Shown: positions 6,245 to 14,154 of the stretch, one piece after another | Numbering within the stretch: position 1 is the first letter of the stretch | Layout: every line of letters starts with the position of its first letter | DNA from: an uncultured Alphaproteobacteria bacterium | GTDB taxonomy: Bacteria > Pseudomonadota > Alphaproteobacteria > RF32 > CAG-239 | Assembly: GCA_934273635.1 (NCBI GenBank) | Contig: CAKQSV010000010.1 | Location: 1-56,255, forward strand | DNA length: 56,255 bases | Reading direction: 5' to 3' | Notes under the pieces: model-generated | Told to the model about the DNA's origin: nothing | Databases searched by the model: none | Seen by the model: the letters and a program-made list of their open reading frames with translations, nothing else | Program-made: the position numbers and the translations under genes

Positions 6245-7546
6245 ATGTTTTTCTTTTCTGCTAAAAAAAATAAGGATAAGCCTCAGGTTAAGGGAGAAAA
6301 GCCCCGCATTGAGCCGACCGTGTCGGACAGCTACGACTGGAACGAGAAAAGTCCGGCCGAATTTTTAGCCATGATGATTGACAGCAAAGTTAAAATTAAA
6401 GCCATGCTGATTGATGTTGCCGGTTTTAAAAATCCCAAGTCGACAGCGTTGGTCTCAAAGGCATTGGACGAAGTCTTATTGGAGTTTGCCCGCAATGTGC
6501 AGGGCAGAGTGTTTGAGTTGGCCAACAAAAGCGTGTTGTTGGTGTTTAAGAACAATTTTGAAGACGAGTTTCAGGCTTTGTTGATACGGCTGCAGTTTGC
6601 GTTTCAAGAGGAGTTGACGTTGGCACGCAAAGCTGATATTACCGATACCGATTTTTTGCAGATTTATGAAACGCCGGAACAGCTGAAGGCCCTGAAAAAC
6701 AAAATTGTGAACTCATCGCCGTATCTGTTTCAGGATGAAGATAAAAATCAAAAGGTTAAAATTTCGGACGTGTTTACGACAATCGGCGACAATAATAAGA
6801 AGAAGTTGCGCGAGTTGTCGCCGGCGGTGTTGGATAAAATGCAAAAAAGTTTGCAACGGGTGGACTTTTCAAGCCTGATTCGGCGGCAGGCGGTGTGCGC
6901 GGTTATCGGCAAGTCGGCGCCGCAGATGATTTTTGAAGAAGTGTATGTGTCAATACCTGATTTGCGTGATATTTTGTTGCCGGATGTTAATCTGACCTCT
7001 AATCCGTGGTTGTTTATGCACCTGACGGAAACGTTGGACAAGCGGGTGTTGGCTCATGTTAGTAAGCACGATGACGGCTCTTTGGTAAGCAACTTTAGTA
7101 TGAATTTGAACGTGTCGACGATTTTGTCGGATGATTTTTTGGAGTTTGACGAAAGTATTCCGCCGCAACTGCGTTCTACCATTGTTTTAGAACTGCAGTT
7201 GGTGGATATTTTTAATGATGTGAAGGCGTTTTTGTTGGCTAAGGCATTTGCGCAATATCGCGGCTATAAAATCTGCATTGACGGGATTACGGTTGATAAG
7301 TTGCAATATATAAATCGTGAAAATCTGAACAGTGATTTGATGAAAATTTTTTGGCACCCGTCATTTTTAGATGTGATTAATGAAGATAAGCACTTTAAAG
7401 ATTATGTGAACAAGGCGGAGCGAGCCAAGATGATTTTGTGCCGCGTGGATGATGCTAAAGCGATTGAAGTCGGCAATTCGATTGGAATTAATCTTTATCA
7501 GGGGCGTTATGTGCAAAGAGAACTCAATCGCCGCCGCAAGTCATAG
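6245..7546 (+). CDS. Degenerate GGDEF-EAL protein, second of a tandem pair
   Basis: 433 residues from the ATG at 6245, preceded by GAGGTG. A GTG at 6239 would add two residues but has no ribosome site. It follows the first copy by only a few bases, so the two are translationally linked. Order and key segments match: SLIRRQAVCAVIG at the domain junction, NFSMNLNVSTILSDDF, TIVLELQLVDIFNDVKAF in place of ELTE, GYKICIDGITVDKLQYI in place of DDFGTG, and NLYQGRYVQ at the end. The GGDEF part is still more eroded. Both copies keep a LVKRQ/LIRRQ linker, which suggests a conserved partner or dimer surface. Enzymatic activity is not expected. Confidence 0.65.
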   Translation: MFFFSAKKNKDKPQVKGEKPRIEPTVSDSYDWNEKSPAEFLAMMIDSKVKIKAMLIDVAGFKNPKSTALVSKALDEVLLEFARNVQGRVFELANKSVLLVFKNNFEDEFQALLIRLQFAFQEELTLARKADITDTDFLQIYETPEQLKALKNKIVNSSPYLFQDEDKNQKVKISDVFTTIGDNNKKKLRELSPAVLDKMQKSLQRVDFSSLIRRQAVCAVIGKSAPQMIFEEVYVSIPDLRDILLPDVNLTSNPWLFMHLTETLDKRVLAHVSKHDDGSLVSNFSMNLNVSTILSDDFLEFDESIPPQLRSTIVLELQLVDIFNDVKAFLLAKAFAQYRGYKICIDGITVDKLQYINRENLNSDLMKIFWHPSFLDVINEDKHFKDYVNKAERAKMILCRVDDAKAIEVGNSIGINLYQGRYVQRELNRRRKS

Positions 7547-7564
7547 AAATTTGTGGTTTAAGAA

Positions 7565-7598
7565 AAAGGTCTCATCCCGAGCGGGAGAGACCTTTTTT
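7565..7598. terminator. Bidirectional terminator between converging genes
   Basis: AAAGGTCTC (7565-7573) / GAGACCTTT (7587-7595) with A and T flanks, between the converging GGDEF-EAL pair and recA. Confidence 0.85.
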
Positions 7599-7613
7599 GT
7601 TGTTCGAAGCGGA

Positions 7614-8642
7614 TTATTCCACGTCGGTGTCAGGCTCATCATCGCCTAACATTTCGCTGGTGAGGTGACCGGCGTCGGCACGGATTTTGGTTTCAATCTC
7701 ATCGGCAACTTCCGGATGCTCACGCAAAAAGTTTTTGGCGTTTTCACGACCCTGACCGATTTTGTCGCCTTTGTAGGAGAACCAAGCGCCGGCTTTTTCG
7801 ATAATGCCGGACTTGACGCCAAGGTCAATCAGCTCGCCGGTTTTGGAAATACCCTCGCCATACATAATATCAAAGTCAACCACTTTGAACGGAGGCGCAA
7901 CCTTGTTCTTGACAATCTTAACACGCGTTTGGCTGCCAATCACATCGTCTTTGTCTTTGATAGCACCGATACGGCGAATATCAATACGCACCGAGGCATA
8001 GAACTTTAGTGCGTTACCGCCGGTCGTGGTTTCGGGGTTGCCAAACATAACGCCGATTTTCATACGAATTTGGTTGATGAAGATAATCAGGGTATTAGAG
8101 CGGGCAACCGTCGCGGTCAGTTTACGCAGAGCCTGACTCATCAATCGTGCCTGCAAGCCCATGTGAGAATCGCCCATTTCTCCTTCCAACTCGGCCTTCG
8201 GCACCAAAGCCGCAACAGAGTCGACGACCAAAACATCAATCGCGCCGGAGCGAACCAACGTGTCGGCAATTTCAAGAGCTTGTTCACCGGCATCCGGCTG
8301 AGAAATCAACAGATTTTCAACGTCAACGCCGATTTTTTTGGCATAAGACGGGTCGAGGGCGTGTTCGGCATCAATAAACGCGCAGGTGCCGCCTTTTTTC
8401 TGCGCCTGTGCAATCACACTCAAGGCTAATGTGGTTTTACCCGAGCTTTCAGGACCGTAAATTTCAATAATACGACCTTTGGGCATTCCGCCGATACCGA
8501 GCGCAATGTCAATACCGAGCGAGCCGGTGGAGATGGCCTCAATATCAACATTTGAGCTTTGTCCCATACGCATAATGGAGCCTTTGCCGAATGCTCTCTC
8601 AATTTGAGAAATGGCGGCGTCAAGCGCTTTATCTTTTTCCAT
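7614..8642 (-). CDS. recA: RecA recombinase
   Basis: 342 residues, the normal length. ATP-dependent strand exchange protein that also activates the SOS response. Walker A GPESSGKT at 63-70, Walker B VLVVDSVAAL near 141, the loop GGNALKFYASVR and the conserved N-terminal FGKGSIMRMG are all present; the acidic C-terminal tail (DDEPDTDVE) is typical. The gene starts at ATG 8642. I looked for the alphaproteobacterial SOS box GTTC-N7-GTTC in the 157-bp upstream gap and did not find it, so SOS control is not evident from sequence. Confidence 0.98.
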   Translation of the reverse strand: MEKDKALDAAISQIERAFGKGSIMRMGQSSNVDIEAISTGSLGIDIALGIGGMPKGRIIEIYGPESSGKTTLALSVIAQAQKKGGTCAFIDAEHALDPSYAKKIGVDVENLLISQPDAGEQALEIADTLVRSGAIDVLVVDSVAALVPKAELEGEMGDSHMGLQARLMSQALRKLTATVARSNTLIIFINQIRMKIGVMFGNPETTTGGNALKFYASVRIDIRRIGAIKDKDDVIGSQTRVKIVKNKVAPPFKVVDFDIMYGEGISKTGELIDLGVKSGIIEKAGAWFSYKGDKIGQGRENAKNFLREHPEVADEIETKIRADAGHLTSEMLGDDEPDTDVE

Positions 8643-8799
8643 ACATACTCTCTTTCTAAAGTTAGTTAATTAATCTGAACCTATCATCATACTTATTTTG
8701 ATAAATTACAATTTGACAGTTCGAGTTATCCAATGAAATTAAGATGTACTATTTTTGTTCTTTTTGCAAGTGATTTTTTGTTCTTCTCTGAAAAAAATT

Positions 8800-9711
8800 T
8801 TAAGAGCGCTTTTCAGGCTTGCTGTTGATGAGAATTTTTTTGAGCTGAATCGAATTTAGGGAGCGAAACTCATCTAAGGCGGCGGTGACGACCGCGCCCA
8901 AAATTACGACTGACCACGCCAGATACATCCAGATTAAAAACACCGGAATCGTCACCAACGCGCCATAGAGCGCTTTATAGGTGGCGCTTTTGAGGATGAC
9001 AAAGGCAAATCCCTGTCGTAAAAAGCTGAAAATGACGACCGCCACCAACGTGCCGGCTGTCGCGCTTAAAATATGAACTTTTTTGTTGGGCACCAGAACA
9101 TAAACCAAAATCAATGTGAGCATGGTCATCAGTGAGGGGAGCAGGGATAAAATAATTTGATTGTCGACCAAATTTTCGGGCATAAATTTTTGCAGGGTAT
9201 AGAGGTAGCCGCGCATGGAAAACGCCGTGCCGAGCAACAAAGGTCCGAGGGTGATAACCGTCCAATACAAAGTCAGCTTGGTGGTCAGACGGCGGTGGCG
9301 GGTGACCTTGAAGATAAAGTTGAGGCTGCTTTCAATCGTGGAAAGCATTAAAATGGCGGTAATGGCAAGGCTGACAACGCCGATAGCGGTCAGTTGTCCT
9401 GCTGCGGCGATAATCTCGGAAAAATATTGGCTGAACTCTTTTTCGGCGGTAGGGGCAAGCGTGTGCACCAAAAATTCTTTAACCGGCTCTTTAAGCGGCT
9501 CAAAAACCGGAAAAGCCGAAAACACCGAAATCATAATCGCGCACAGCGGCACCAACGCGATGAGAGAGGTATAACTCAAAGAGGACGCCACCCGAAAAAT
9601 GGTGTCGTTCTGCGCCCGTCTGGTCAAAAACACCAAAAAATCGCGCGTGCCGGCAACGGCAGACTTAAAACGCTCTTTTATGTTTAAGACAGCTTGGGTT
9701 TTGCTATACAT
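8800..9711 (-). CDS. YihY/UPF0761 family inner-membrane protein
   Basis: 303 residues from the ATG at 9711, which has AGAGG five bases upstream; the GTG two codons earlier is less likely. It has about six hydrophobic segments and the family core ASSLSYTSLIALVPL near the N-terminus, LSTIESSLNFIFKV in the middle and FLIWMYLAWSVVILGA near the C-terminus. This family was once called ribonuclease BN, but that activity belongs to another protein and the true role in the membrane is unsettled. It lies upstream of recA on the same strand with a 157-bp gap, probably as a separate transcript. Confidence 0.85.
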   Translation of the reverse strand: MYSKTQAVLNIKERFKSAVAGTRDFLVFLTRRAQNDTIFRVASSLSYTSLIALVPLCAIMISVFSAFPVFEPLKEPVKEFLVHTLAPTAEKEFSQYFSEIIAAAGQLTAIGVVSLAITAILMLSTIESSLNFIFKVTRHRRLTTKLTLYWTVITLGPLLLGTAFSMRGYLYTLQKFMPENLVDNQIILSLLPSLMTMLTLILVYVLVPNKKVHILSATAGTLVAVVIFSFLRQGFAFVILKSATYKALYGALVTIPVFLIWMYLAWSVVILGAVVTAALDEFRSLNSIQLKKILINSKPEKRS

Positions 9712-9818
9712 ACGCACCTCTTGAAAAAAAATGTTTACATTAGATGTAAAATTTTATAAAAAAAACTTGGTAATTTATTTATTACAGTATTTTATTTAAT
9801 AATGCAAAGGAAAATATA

Positions 9819-10649
9819 ATGACAACTAATACTCCGTTAATGGCTGGCAAAAAGGGCTTGATTATGGGTCTTGCCAACGATAAGTCTATCGCATGGGGTA
9901 TCGCTCAGGCTCTGGATGCGCAGGGTGCCCAGATGGCGTTTTCTTATCAGAACGAGGCTCTTGAAAAAAGAGTAAAGCCGTTATCAGAACAATTATCTTT
10001 TGAACCCACCCTGATTAAATGTGATGTGACGGACTCTGAAAGTCTGCAAAATTGCTTCAAAACTTTGGGTGAAAAATGGGGCAAAATTGATTTTGTTGTG
10101 CATGCCATCGCTTTTTCGGATAAAAATGAATTGAAGGGTCGCACGATTGACACGACTTTGGCAAACTTTACCAACACTATGCATATTTCTTGCTACTCGT
10201 TTATTGAAACTTGTCGCTATGCCTCAGAGTATATGACTGACGGCGGTGCTATTTTGACCCTGACTTATTTGGGTGGCGAGCGTACTTTGCCAAACTACAA
10301 TATTATGGGCGTTGCTAAAGCAGCTCTTGACGCTTCGGTTCGTTATGCCGCTGTTGATTTGGGCGCGCAGGGTATTCGCGTTAATGCCATTTCTGCCGGT
10401 CCGATTAAGACTCTGGCTGCGTCAGGTATTGGCGATTTTAGAAAAATTTTGCGTTGGAACGAATTGAACGCTCCTTTGCAACGCAACGTAACCCAAGAAG
10501 AAGTCGGCAATATGGCTATGGCTTTGTTGTCACCGTTGGGTTCTGCCGTTACCGGTGAGGTTGTTCACGTAGACGCCGGTTATAACATTAACGGTATGGT
10601 ATCGTTGAAAAACGCTCACGAATCCGGTGAGGTCTTGTCGGATTTTTAG
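9819..10649 (+). CDS. fabI: Enoyl-[acyl-carrier-protein] reductase (NADH)
   Basis: 276 residues. Reduces the trans-2 double bond of enoyl-ACP in the last step of each fatty-acid elongation cycle. It is an SDR fold with GLANDKSIAWGIAQAL for NADH binding near the N-terminus, the catalytic pair Tyr160 and Lys167 (Y-x6-K, the FabI spacing) and Tyr150 upstream in LTYLGGER. NAISAGPIKTLAASGI is the substrate-loop signature. AAAGGA lies upstream of the ATG. It acts with acpP and fabF, which lie about 13 kb further on. It is transcribed divergently from the YihY gene and has its own terminator. Confidence 0.96.
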   Translation: MTTNTPLMAGKKGLIMGLANDKSIAWGIAQALDAQGAQMAFSYQNEALEKRVKPLSEQLSFEPTLIKCDVTDSESLQNCFKTLGEKWGKIDFVVHAIAFSDKNELKGRTIDTTLANFTNTMHISCYSFIETCRYASEYMTDGGAILTLTYLGGERTLPNYNIMGVAKAALDASVRYAAVDLGAQGIRVNAISAGPIKTLAASGIGDFRKILRWNELNAPLQRNVTQEEVGNMAMALLSPLGSAVTGEVVHVDAGYNINGMVSLKNAHESGEVLSDF

Positions 10650-10674
10650 GCGAATCGCTAACGTGCAACAAGCT

Positions 10675-10708
10675 AAAATGGCATTGGGTTTCCAGTGCCA
10701 TTTTTTTT
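10675..10708 (+). terminator. fabI terminator
   Basis: AAATGGCA (10676-10683) / TGCCATTT (10696-10703), with an inner TGG/CCA pairing, then a T8 tract. Confidence 0.85.
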
Positions 10709-10750
10709 GTGTAAAGTGTGGCGGCTTTCTTTAAATTTGTCTAAAAAAGG

Positions 10751-10813
10751 TTGCATGGTCGGTAAAAATATGCTATAAGAGAGGCAATGTTGTATTATTA
10801 AAAAAATTATTAT
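10751..10813 (+). promoter_or_regulatory. Cassette promoter with SD-less mini-ORF leader, copy 3
   Basis: -35 TTGCAT (10751-10756), 17-bp spacer, -10 TATAAG (10774-10779), 7 bp, then ATG-TTG-TAT-TAT-TAA (10787-10801) and 12 A/T bases to the ATG at 10814. AAATTTGTCTAAAAAAGG lies just upstream of the -35. Confidence 0.7.
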
Positions 10814-11434
10814 ATGAAAAAGTTAAAGATTTATCCTTCCGCATTGGAGATCAGAAACGCCGATTTACCGGTAGTGTCAGAGGTTAAGGCTGTTAAGCTG
10901 ACTTATGAGCAGGCAATGACTTTTGATGAGGCTGAAACCTATACTGTCGAGCAGTTAGTGGCAAAGTATGGCGAGGCTCAGATGCTTAAGGTTGGTGAGT
11001 TTTATGATGGCTACGTCGCAATGTGGTATCCTTGGTATAAGGTTATGGTTGCTAAAATGCTCGGGATGATTCGTCGTGTTCCGGTTGAGGCTGCAAAAAA
11101 TTGTTTTTTCAACAGTGTTATGGCAAAGAATATCCAAAACGGGCAGGCATGGCAGGTTGTTTATCCTCTTAAAAGAGGCGCAAGTTCCGGCGCGTTCAAG
11201 TATGTCTATGGATTTAACGGTTGTTGTTTTGCTAGAATTGCTGAACATCTCAAAAGACAACAAGGCAAATTGGTAGGTGTTGACGCGAATAAAATGGATG
11301 CAACTCTTAAGGAAAAGTTGGTTGCGGCGCTACTGACTGAGGATAAGGTTGTTGAATTGACAGATGATGAAGATTTGGTTCTCAGAGCGTATGCTCCTGA
11401 TTATTATCGCCAATTCTTCGCCGTTGTTGAGTAA
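10814..11434 (+). CDS. Uncharacterised cassette-family protein, copy 2
   Basis: 206 residues, no signal peptide or membrane helix. Family blocks: MKKLKI start, AVKLTYEQAMTFDEA (26-40), QLVAKYGEAQMLKVGEFYDGY (47-67), MVAKMLGMIRRVP (77-89), GQAWQVVYPL (109-118), a C-terminal DKVVELTDDEDLVLRAY block and an aromatic YYRQFF end. The middle (about 90-140) differs most from its paralogs. It is the only family member in its immediate stretch besides two small secreted proteins. Function unknown. Confidence 0.85.
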   Translation: MKKLKIYPSALEIRNADLPVVSEVKAVKLTYEQAMTFDEAETYTVEQLVAKYGEAQMLKVGEFYDGYVAMWYPWYKVMVAKMLGMIRRVPVEAAKNCFFNSVMAKNIQNGQAWQVVYPLKRGASSGAFKYVYGFNGCCFARIAEHLKRQQGKLVGVDANKMDATLKEKLVAALLTEDKVVELTDDEDLVLRAYAPDYYRQFFAVVE

Positions 11435-11445
11435 AAAAACAAAAA

Positions 11446-11482
11446 ACAGGTTATGGTTCTTGCACCATAGCCTGTTTTTTTT
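11446..11482 (+). terminator. Cassette terminator, copy 3
   Basis: ACAGGTTATGG (11446-11456) / CCATAGCCTGT (11465-11475) and a T8 tract. Confidence 0.9.
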
Positions 11483-11552
11483 GTGCGGAGTGTGTGGCAC
11501 ATATTTAGTGAATTTTAATTTGTGCCGTGTATAGTTTCTTGAGAGGCGGAAG

Positions 11553-11978
11553 ATGAAAAAGTTATTTTTGATTTTGGTGTTTAGTTTGGTTTTGGCTGAC
11601 TGTGGGTGGGTTAGCCGCAAATTTTCAGGCGAACAAGAGTTTGTAAACCCGATTTTTAACGGAACCTTGTGGGCTTATTCAAGGACTTCGTGGAATACCA
11701 GACTTACGTTTAATAGCATTTCTGTAACGCCTGATGATTTCTCATCTCTGGACGCATACATTGAAAAATATGATTGCAAGTTACTTGAAAATGAGAGTGA
11801 TCATATAAAATATTTTTGCAATGTATGTCATCCGGCGATATTGGATGCAAATAAGCTTAGCTGTGCTTTGAGAGTTATCGTATATGAAATAGATGGTGAT
11901 TTCATCAGAGTAAAGTATTTTGACCCAGGTAAACAAAAACCGTTTGGTAGTGAAACTTTGACTGTCAAACCATTTTAA
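11553..11978 (+). CDS. Small exported protein, unknown function (pair member 1)
   Basis: 141 residues with an N-terminal signal sequence MKKLFLILVFSLVLADC. The LADC could be a weak lipobox, although Asp before the Cys is unusual. The rest has four further cysteines and no motif I recognise. GAGGCGGAAG precedes the ATG. Its first ~50 coding bases and its ribosome site are almost the same as those of the next gene (12011), while the mature parts are unrelated. This points to duplication or exchange of an export signal onto different cargo. Confidence 0.7.
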   Translation: MKKLFLILVFSLVLADCGWVSRKFSGEQEFVNPIFNGTLWAYSRTSWNTRLTFNSISVTPDDFSSLDAYIEKYDCKLLENESDHIKYFCNVCHPAILDANKLSCALRVIVYEIDGDFIRVKYFDPGKQKPFGSETLTVKPF

Positions 11979-12010
11979 CGGATAAGATTTTATACTGTCA
12001 GGGGCGGAAG

Positions 12011-12496
12011 ATGAAAAAGTTATTTTTAATTTTGGTGTTTAGTTTTGTTTTGGGTGGAAGTGCTCAAGCAAAACTTTATCATGGGGTTGATATTGACCAT
12101 ATATATGAGACCGGAGAGTGGAGCAGTAAGGCGTTTATTAAACAAGTGATAGATGATTATACATTACTTCTGCAATATCAGAAAGAATTTGATAATTGTC
12201 CCACAGCGTTACCGGATGTTTTCAGTTGTTATGATAAGGTTGCGGAAAAAATTATCACAAACTTGTATGTGCAGCCGGCATATAATATGGAAGACTATAA
12301 ACAACTCAAAAAAGCATTGGGAGAGGCTTACGGCTTGAAAAATTGCCGTAATAAATATGCGTGGCCTAGTGGTCATATGTGCGGGTTGGATACTCAGTCG
12401 GATGTGAGTGATTTTTTGAAAAAATATATTCAAGATTTGATTGATTTTGCCAAAGCAAAAATGTTTGAATACGCTATATTGGATGATTACAAATAG
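12011..12496 (+). CDS. Small secreted protein, unknown function (pair member 2)
   Basis: 161 residues with signal peptide MKKLFLILVFSFVLGGSAQA, cleavage expected after AQA. The mature part is mainly polar, with five cysteines (CPTALPDVFSC, NCRNKY, MCGLD) and a predicted helical C-terminus. No known domain is recognised. It shares its ribosome site and signal sequence with the preceding gene. The stop codon overlaps the arm of a perfect 30-bp palindrome that may end the transcript. Confidence 0.7.
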   Translation: MKKLFLILVFSFVLGGSAQAKLYHGVDIDHIYETGEWSSKAFIKQVIDDYTLLLQYQKEFDNCPTALPDVFSCYDKVAEKIITNLYVQPAYNMEDYKQLKKALGEAYGLKNCRNKYAWPSGHMCGLDTQSDVSDFLKKYIQDLIDFAKAKMFEYAILDDYK

Positions 12497-12523
12497 AGAG
12501 GTTAAAAATTTTTAACCTCTCTA
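12494..12523. repeat. 30-bp perfect palindrome over a stop codon
   Basis: TAGAGAGGTTAAAAA followed directly by its reverse complement. The leading TAG is the stop codon of the 12011 gene. It could act as a hairpin terminator but has no T tract beyond the arm. It belongs to the AGAGAGG/CCTCTCT palindrome family seen at 394-415 and 607-638. Confidence 0.65.
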
Positions 12524-12536
12524 TTGCATTTAGGAT

Positions 12537-12640
12537 AAGGATTCCATTGGCCGACTGGATTGCTTCGTTCGTGAAACGAACTCGCAATGACGATGATAGG
12601 GGAAAACGTGCCTCTGTCTTGCAATGACGTATGGGGCGGT
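12537..12640 (+). repeat. Dispersed repeat, uninterrupted copy
   Basis: AAGGATTCCATTGGCCGA joined to CTGGATTGCTTCG, then a GTTCG/CGAAC hairpin, ACTCGCAATGACGATG and AACGTGCCTC...GCAATGACG. It is the apparent empty-site version of the copy split by the IS200 element at 872-1408. Confidence 0.65.
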
Positions 12641-12691
12641 GGTGGGGCTTTGTAATGACAATAATAAAATGAAAATTTTGTCTAAAATGTG

Positions 12692-12755
12692 TTGCGGGGG
12701 AAAGAAAAATATGGTATAGGAGTCGGTGATGTTTTATTATTAATAAAATTACTAT
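12692..12755 (+). promoter_or_regulatory. Cassette promoter with SD-less mini-ORF leader, copy 4
   Basis: -35 TTGCGG (12692-12697), 17-bp spacer, -10 TATAGG (12715-12720), 8 bp, then ATG-TTT-TAT-TAT-TAA (12729-12743) and 12 A/T bases to the ATG at 12756. AAATTTTGTCTAAAATG lies upstream. Confidence 0.7.
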
Positions 12756-13355
12756 ATGAGAAAATTAAAAATTATTGTTAAGAATTTAGAGTCTGCTCAG
12801 ACTTCTTTACCCTATGTTTCTGAGTTGGGTATGGTTAAGTTGACTTTTGCCGAGGCGATGACCTTGGACGAAACGCTTTCTTTAGAGCAGTTGGTGGCTA
12901 AATACGGTCAGGACAGATTGCTCAAAGAAGGGGAGTTTTACGATGGGTATCTTGCTGTTCCTTATCGTATGTATATGAAGATCATTAAAATGCGCGGCTG
13001 TGTTCACAGAATTCCGGAATCTGAGGCGGAGCGTGCCGAGGAGTACCTGGTTCAAACAATTCGTGCGGGTAAGGCTTGGTGGATTATTAATCCTGATAAT
13101 CTGCGTGAGGGAAAGTTTGTGAAAGTGAGAACTTTTGCCGATTGCTCTTTCTTGGAGACAATTTTGAAGTTGCGCGCCGGCACGGATGATTTGCAGGATG
13201 TTAACCCTAAGGCATTGAACAAGTCTATTCAGGACAAGCTTATGGCTACAGTACTGAGTGAGAACAAAATTGTTGAGTTGACAGACGACGAGGACAAGGT
13301 TGTTCACTTCTATTTTATGGAGAATTATCGACACTATTTTAGAAGAGTGTTGTAG
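12756..13355 (+). CDS. Uncharacterised cassette-family protein, copy 3
   Basis: 199 residues. Family blocks: MRKLKI start, GMVKLTFAEAMTLDE (25-39), QLVAKYGQDRLLKEGEFYDGY (44-64), IIKMRGCVHRIPESEAE (75-91), TIRAGKAWWIINP (99-111), LQDVNPKALNKSIQDKL (about 146-162) and IVELTDDEDKVVHFYF. It is followed directly by copy 4 in a tandem arrangement. The downstream non-coding flanks of the two units are nearly identical, while the proteins are well diverged. No known fold or function is recognised. Confidence 0.85.
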   Translation: MRKLKIIVKNLESAQTSLPYVSELGMVKLTFAEAMTLDETLSLEQLVAKYGQDRLLKEGEFYDGYLAVPYRMYMKIIKMRGCVHRIPESEAERAEEYLVQTIRAGKAWWIINPDNLREGKFVKVRTFADCSFLETILKLRAGTDDLQDVNPKALNKSIQDKLMATVLSENKIVELTDDEDKVVHFYFMENYRHYFRRVL

Positions 13356-13369
13356 GAGATTGAAAAAAA

Positions 13370-13405
13370 ACAGGTTATGGTTTGTGAGCCATAGCCTGTT
13401 TTTTT
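13370..13405 (+). terminator. Cassette terminator, copy 4
   Basis: ACAGGTTATGG (13370-13380), loop TTTGTGAG, CCATAGCCTGT (13389-13399), T7. The following GTGTGGTTTTGCTTCC is repeated after the next terminator with one change. Confidence 0.9.
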
Positions 13406-13465
13406 GTGTGGTTTTGCTTCCATTGTTGACCGGATTGCTTCGGTGGCGGGGAGAAATAAAAAAGA

Positions 13466-13529
13466 TTGAATCTCAAAATGAAAGATGTTATAAGTCTCGG
13501 CAGTGTTTTATTATTAAAAAAATATAATT
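13466..13529 (+). promoter_or_regulatory. Cassette promoter with SD-less mini-ORF leader, copy 5
   Basis: -35 TTGAAT (13466-13471), 17-bp spacer, -10 TATAAG (13489-13494), 8 bp, then GTG-TTT-TAT-TAT-TAA (13503-13517) and 12 A/T bases to the ATG at 13530. The mini-ORF starts with GTG in this copy only. Confidence 0.65.
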
Positions 13530-14141
13530 ATGAAGAAATTAAAAATTTATCCTTATGCAGGGCATGCGGCTTTCCCGTATTCAACGAAGTTGGAAATGGT
13601 TAAAATTACGCCCGAAGAGGCGATGACGTTGGACAAGTATTCTCTTCCATATTTTGAAGATTGGACGGCGCGTTTTGAACCGGACAGGTGGTTGAAAGAG
13701 GCGGAGTTCTATAACGGTTATCTTGCCGTGCGTTACGGTAGTTCTGCGATTGTCGTTGAAATGAACGGTATTATTCACAAAGTTCCGGCGGCTGAGGCTG
13801 AGACTTGTACAAATGCTTGCGAGGCCGAGACAATTCGCGAGGGTAAGAGCTGGCGCATTGTTTATCCGTTGCCAAACGGTGCTGTGCGTGAGGGAAAGTT
13901 TGTTATTGTTAAGAATTTGGCGGATTATGCTTTTGATGAGGTTGTGTTGTATATTCGTTCTTTGAGCGGTGAGCTGAAAGATGTTGAGCCAAAGGCGTTT
14001 AATAAGACACTTCATGACAAGCTGACTGCCGGTTTTTTGAGTTATGACCGCGTTATTGAGGTGACGGCGGAGGAAGACAGAGTGCTTCAGGTTTGCTTGA
14101 TGCGTCGTATGTATGAGAGCTACTTTAAGCCGGTGCTCTAA
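13530..14141 (+). CDS. Uncharacterised cassette-family protein, copy 4
   Basis: 203 residues. Family blocks are present but more diverged: MKKLKIYP start, MVKITPEEAMTLDK (23-36), PDRWLKEAEFYNGYLAVRY (51-69), VVEMNGIIHKVPAAEAE (75-91), TIREGKSWRIVYPL (102-115), a REGKFVIVKNLADYAF stretch aligned with copy 3, LKDVEPKAFNKTLHDKL, and VIEVTAEEDRVLQV. It pairs with copy 3 as a tandem duplication. Function unknown. Confidence 0.85.
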   Translation: MKKLKIYPYAGHAAFPYSTKLEMVKITPEEAMTLDKYSLPYFEDWTARFEPDRWLKEAEFYNGYLAVRYGSSAIVVEMNGIIHKVPAAEAETCTNACEAETIREGKSWRIVYPLPNGAVREGKFVIVKNLADYAFDEVVLYIRSLSGELKDVEPKAFNKTLHDKLTAGFLSYDRVIEVTAEEDRVLQVCLMRRMYESYFKPVL

Positions 14142-14154
14142 TGATTGAAAAAAA

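Noticed and set aside
8643..8799. SOS box for recA
   Set aside because: GTTC half-sites exist but never with the 7-bp spacing of the alphaproteobacterial LexA site.
1653..14141. Toxin-antitoxin or immunity cassette interpretation
   Set aside because: Each cassette holds a single gene with its own terminator; no consistent partner gene and no toxin motif is visible.
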